NCBI GenBank assembly: GCA_026982915.1
Contig: JALWQU010000026.1
Coordinates: 1 to 8,557, forward strand
Source: Candidatus Altimarinota bacterium
GTDB lineage: Bacteria; Patescibacteriota; Gracilibacteria; UBA4473
Direction: 5' to 3'
DNA: 8,557 bases
The notes beneath the pieces were generated by a model. It was not told the origin of the DNA. It did not search any database and saw nothing but the letters and a program-made list of their open reading frames with translations. The translations under genes and the position numbers were made by a program. Below, in pieces: positions 5,976 through 8,557 of the stretch (its first letter is position 1; every line of letters begins with the position of its first letter).

Positions 5976-7712
5976 TCAATCATTTTCTATAAAATAAATC
6001 TTTCCATCAGACTCGTACCCCTGCCCATGAGGGAACTTAACCAGCCTTAATTTAAATCCTAAAAGCGCCAATAACAACTCCCAATCAGTACAAGATGCTT
6101 CTGTTATTTTATTAACTAATGTATTTGTATTATCTTCCCCTAATAAACACCAATAAGCATTATCCATAGAGCCCTCTAATGATTCATTGGTTACAATATC
6201 ATCAGTAAGTACCCCTTTTCCCGTCATATTTTTAATACCTTTCATTGAAAAGTTTCTATTGTCCGAAGGGATCAATAAAAGTTTAGTTTTCCTTTTTTCG
6301 TTGGGATCCATTGCCTTAATAGCCTCTTTAATTTCCAACGGAATTTGTGGGATTTCTTCAGGCATAGTTTTTGATTTTTCCAAATACTCTAGCGGTCCAA
6401 ATACTTCTATTGACTTCCTTAACTCTACTATAGTTTGAATAAATTGGGCTTCTTGAGTATGCCCAGCAGACCGAAGCTGTTGAACTAAATCTTCCTCCCT
6501 TTTTAAGCCTATTTTTTTATATCCTAATGGAATGAGCCCCTTCCTATGTTCTGCTAAGGCCGTCTTTGTCTTTAAAACAGGATCAATAAGTGTTCTCCAG
6601 GACTTTAAATTATTAGGACGTTTACTCTTTACTGCTTCCATTCTCTGACTCTCCCTACTTTGTTTTTTGTAATCTAACCCTTTTAATAACGAGAGATATT
6701 CACTGAGCTTTTTCTTATCCTCTTCCGCTGATTTATCAAGGCTCTTTATATAGTCTTCGAAGGGTTTTATTACAGTGCCCACATCTGTAAATAAAAACTG
6801 CTCTTTTAAAAATTCTTCTATGTTTTTTATAAACCTTTCTCTATCCATAGAAGTTATTTTTAGGAATTCTAAATTTTTAGTTAGAGCTATCAACACTTTC
6901 AAATGAACAGCATTCTCCTTCTTTTTCTGTTTGCTGTTAAAATTCTGCACAAGAGACTCTCTCGCTTGATTCAAGGTATCATTAATTGATTTAAGGGTTT
7001 TTTTATCTATCTTACCATTTTTCTTGCGATTTTCTGGGAAGCAGTCTTCTACAAGATTAATTATAGAATTTGTCATAGGAGCATGACCTCTCCCTACCCC
7101 CTCTATAGAACTAAAAAGAGTTTTAAGTTTTTCTAATCTATTATCAAGTGAATTGTCTTCTATTACTATAGATTGCCTCCTATCGTTATATAACTTTCCT
7201 ATAATCAATCCGTCGAATGATCGATTGTTATAGTTTATATTAGGATCTATAACATTAACATTAACATTTAAATCTCTATCTACTACACTTCCCATCTTGT
7301 TTTCAACTAGTTCAGCAATAACTTCCCCATAAGAGTCCTTAATCGCTTGTTTAATTTCTCCCATCGACTCTCCCTGCTTAATTGCCGCCTCAATAACAAA
7401 ATTAATCCTCCGATGTACTCCTTCAGAAAAAGATAGCGGAGCCTCATTCCCCAAATTTTCATCAACAATCGTAGGTGGCTTCTGCAAGTTTGTCCATACA
7501 CTTCCTAAATACACTAGAATTTCCTGAAAGTCGTCATCACTTAATGGTTTCACCTCACAACCAATAAGCCCTAAAAAGACTTTATGCTCTTGATAAATTG
7601 CCATTTTTTGCGCTAAATCTTTATCCGCACTGAAGGCCGAAATAAGAGTAATACACATATGTTCAATATTCTCTAAGATTTCATTTTCTGGAACCAGTTC
7701 TTTTTTTTCCAT
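5976..7712 (-). CDS. Large hypothetical protein, 578 residues, no recognised domain
   Basis: I cannot assign this protein to a family. It is a long, uninterrupted ORF with no signal peptide and no membrane segment, so it is probably cytoplasmic. The N-terminal third (1-145) looks helical and acidic. A low-complexity Asn/Val stretch (NVNVNV and INYNN, about 149-163) may be a linker. The middle (about 185-435) is rich in Lys, Glu and Leu and probably forms long helices, with a basic patch around 345-370 and 388-405. The C-terminal part (about 470-578) is more mixed, with hydrophobic strands (TKLLLIP; WELLLALLGFKLRLV) and the only Trp-rich segment, and looks like a compact domain. The start at 7712 follows a weak GAGA ribosome binding site and a predicted promoter. 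The stop is TGA. The 117-residue gene and a terminator follow, suggesting a two-gene unit. Unlike pyr and infB it is AT-rich and abuts an IS relic, consistent with accessory DNA. Confidence 0.65.
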   Translation of the reverse strand: MEKKELVPENEILENIEHMCITLISAFSADKDLAQKMAIYQEHKVFLGLIGCEVKPLSDDDFQEILVYLGSVWTNLQKPPTIVDENLGNEAPLSFSEGVHRRINFVIEAAIKQGESMGEIKQAIKDSYGEVIAELVENKMGSVVDRDLNVNVNVIDPNINYNNRSFDGLIIGKLYNDRRQSIVIEDNSLDNRLEKLKTLFSSIEGVGRGHAPMTNSIINLVEDCFPENRKKNGKIDKKTLKSINDTLNQARESLVQNFNSKQKKKENAVHLKVLIALTKNLEFLKITSMDRERFIKNIEEFLKEQFLFTDVGTVIKPFEDYIKSLDKSAEEDKKKLSEYLSLLKGLDYKKQSRESQRMEAVKSKRPNNLKSWRTLIDPVLKTKTALAEHRKGLIPLGYKKIGLKREEDLVQQLRSAGHTQEAQFIQTIVELRKSIEVFGPLEYLEKSKTMPEEIPQIPLEIKEAIKAMDPNEKRKTKLLLIPSDNRNFSMKGIKNMTGKGVLTDDIVTNESLEGSMDNAYWCLLGEDNTNTLVNKITEASCTDWELLLALLGFKLRLVKFPHGQGYESDGKIYFIEND

Positions 7713-7746
7713 TTCTCTTTTGGATTAAGTTTTAATTAACGAAAAA

Positions 7747-7774
7747 CTTATAATAAGCTCAAAATTTTTGTAAA
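7747..7774 (-). promoter_or_regulatory. predicted promoter of the 578/117-residue unit
   Basis: On the minus strand, TTTACA (7769-7774) and TATAAG (7747-7752) are separated by 16 bases, giving a transcript start near 7740 and a leader of about 28 bases before the ATG at 7712. The -35 part lies within the recognisable transposase remnant on the other strand, so the promoter appears to have been built from or exposed by the decayed IS. Confidence 0.4.
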
Positions 7775-8431
7775 GTTTTTTCTCCGCAAAAAGGGGTAAC
7801 AGACAAATTCCATGCTTTAAAGATGAGATTTGAGGCGTTACAATCAGTTCGAATAAGGCATCGATAAGAAATTTTAAAAGAAGAACGAGAGCGGTATGAA
7901 GATTTTCGGTGTAAAGAAGTTGAAAGGCGAGATTTATCAAAACAAAATAATAAAAAATTCACTCTAGAATCTTTTTCAAGAGGGTCTATTTTTTAAATGG
8001 AGATAGCTTAAAACAGCTTTTGGCGAGAGGTCGGTTTTTGTTGTTTAAATTTGAATCCGATTAGAATTCTGAACAGAAAAAACGGGCAAAAATTCTTTTT
8101 GAAGTCTTTCCTGATATTGAAAAGTCTTACAAACTAATTTGTCATTTTCGTGCATTTTATGCGATAAAACCAGATAGAAATATTCCAAAAGCGAGAGATT
8201 CTTTAAATACTTGGTTTTAAAAAGTTGGGGTCATTGATATCCCTGAAATTCAAAATTTTGCTTCGAGCGTTTTTCGTCATAAAGAAGAAATTTTAGCTTT
8301 TTTTGAAAAAGGGGAAACCAAATGCTTTGGCGGAATCTATTAATTCCAAAATTCAACGGCTTTCTATTTTTAATTACAGTTCTCGTGATCTTAATTTTTT
8401 CTTTTTTAGATTGGGGAAATTTTTGTGCTAG
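7757..8431 (+). pseudogene. Decayed ISL3-like transposase, 5'-truncated with stops and frameshifts
   Basis: Reading across frames recovers a transposase C-terminal portion. Frame with codons at 7802: VTDKFHALKMRFEALQ (from about 7796), containing the DKFH signature of ISL3-like DDE transposases, then a TAA at 7865-7867 and a basic helical stretch. Between about 7976 and 7995 the homology changes frame to NGDSLKQLLARGRFLLFK (7993-8049), continuing through a TAG at 8062-8064, EVFPDIEKSYKL, FRAFYAIK, KARDSLNTWF, a TAA at 8218-8220 and ASSVFRHKEEILAFFEKGE. One extra base near 8318-8321 shifts the frame again to NALAESINSKIQ (8321-8356), where the family carries its catalytic glutamate, and FFFFRLGKFLC to the TAG at 8429. 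The N-terminal half, including the first catalytic aspartate, is absent; the recognisable part begins beside the promoter of the divergent 578-residue gene. It cannot make an active enzyme. The stops are TAA/TAG and so are not explained by UGA recoding. I am confident it is a transposase relic; the ISL3/ISAon1-like grouping is from memory of motifs. Confidence 0.8.
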
Positions 8432-8557
8432 CACTTAATTTTGGGAATTACCCTTTTTAGAAACAAAAAAAGTAACTATTCAGTCCCAAATATAGGACAA
8501 TGAGAATTTTTATCAAATAAACAGGTCAGCGCTTCAGATCCTGTAACTCCATTTTTC
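8432..8557. other. 3' flank of the IS relic, no gene recognised
   Basis: This AT-rich stretch follows the transposase stop and reaches the window edge. It should contain the right inverted repeat of the original IS, but the left end is lost, so there is no partner to identify it. A small inverted repeat (ACAGG 8521-8525, CCTGT 8540-8544) is present. I see no tRNA or convincing coding sequence. Confidence 0.4.

Noticed and set aside
5946..5978. Reading the TGA stop of the 578-residue gene as Gly would extend it by 11 residues to a TAG
   Set aside because: infB, pyrC and pyrB are long and free of in-frame TGA with glycines encoded by GGN, so a UGA-Gly code is unlikely and the short extension is chance.
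7725..7962. Two overlapping minus-strand ORFs (about 70 residues each) upstream of the 578-residue gene
   Set aside because: They are antisense to the transposase remnant, whose plus-strand homology (DKFH and the following helix) explains the open frames.
8231..8434. Minus-strand ORF of 67 residues
   Set aside because: It is antisense to the transposase C-terminal remnant and has no independent support.
8505..8550. tRNA-like appearance (CTTCAGA resembling an anticodon loop, and CCA before a T run)
   Set aside because: The anticodon stem does not pair around that loop, no D-arm or T-arm fits, and no 5' acceptor strand matches, so it is not a tRNA gene.
8476..8557. Minus-strand open frame running in from the right edge to a TAG at 8476-8478, about 27 codons
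   Set aside because: Too short at the window edge, AT-rich, and without a recognisable motif; chance is a sufficient explanation.

Overview
The window reads as a bacterial chromosome segment of moderate to low GC using the standard bacterial code. A 702-codon infB and a 431-codon pyrC run without internal TGA, and their conserved glycines use GGN, so a UGA-to-glycine code is unlikely. The short N-terminal part of IF-2, an orphan PemK/MazF-like gene next to housekeeping genes, and start codons that mostly lack a clear Shine-Dalgarno sequence would suit a small-genome lineage such as Patescibacteria/CPR. That placement is an inference and is not proven by the sequence.

Layout. Bases 2-388 are the 3' end of an AT-rich gene built from a tandem 74-residue (222-bp) repeat; the second copy breaks off after base 365 into unrelated sequence. 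Bases 506-1915 hold pyrB (aspartate carbamoyltransferase) followed after 3 bases by a PemK/MazF-family protein. After a 112-base gap with hairpins comes pyrC (dihydroorotase, 2028-3323). PyrB and PyrC catalyse successive steps of de novo UMP synthesis. infB (IF-2) lies on the opposite strand (3328-5436), meeting pyrC tail to tail with a 4-base gap.

Upstream of infB on the minus strand is a separate unit: an unrecognised 578-residue protein (5976-7712), then an unrecognised 117-residue protein (5564-5917), closed by an intrinsic terminator at 5515-5544. Its predicted promoter lies inside the decayed, 5'-truncated remains of an ISL3-like transposase on the plus strand (about 7757-8431), which I assembled by reading two frames across several stops and frameshifts.

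The firmly identified genes are ordinary housekeeping functions. The least explained material is the 578/117-residue pair, the toxin-family gene in the pyr cluster without a visible antitoxin, the abrupt end of the repeat gene, and the first metal-ligand position of PyrC occupied by Gln. I found no CRISPR array, tRNA or rRNA, and no complete mobile element.
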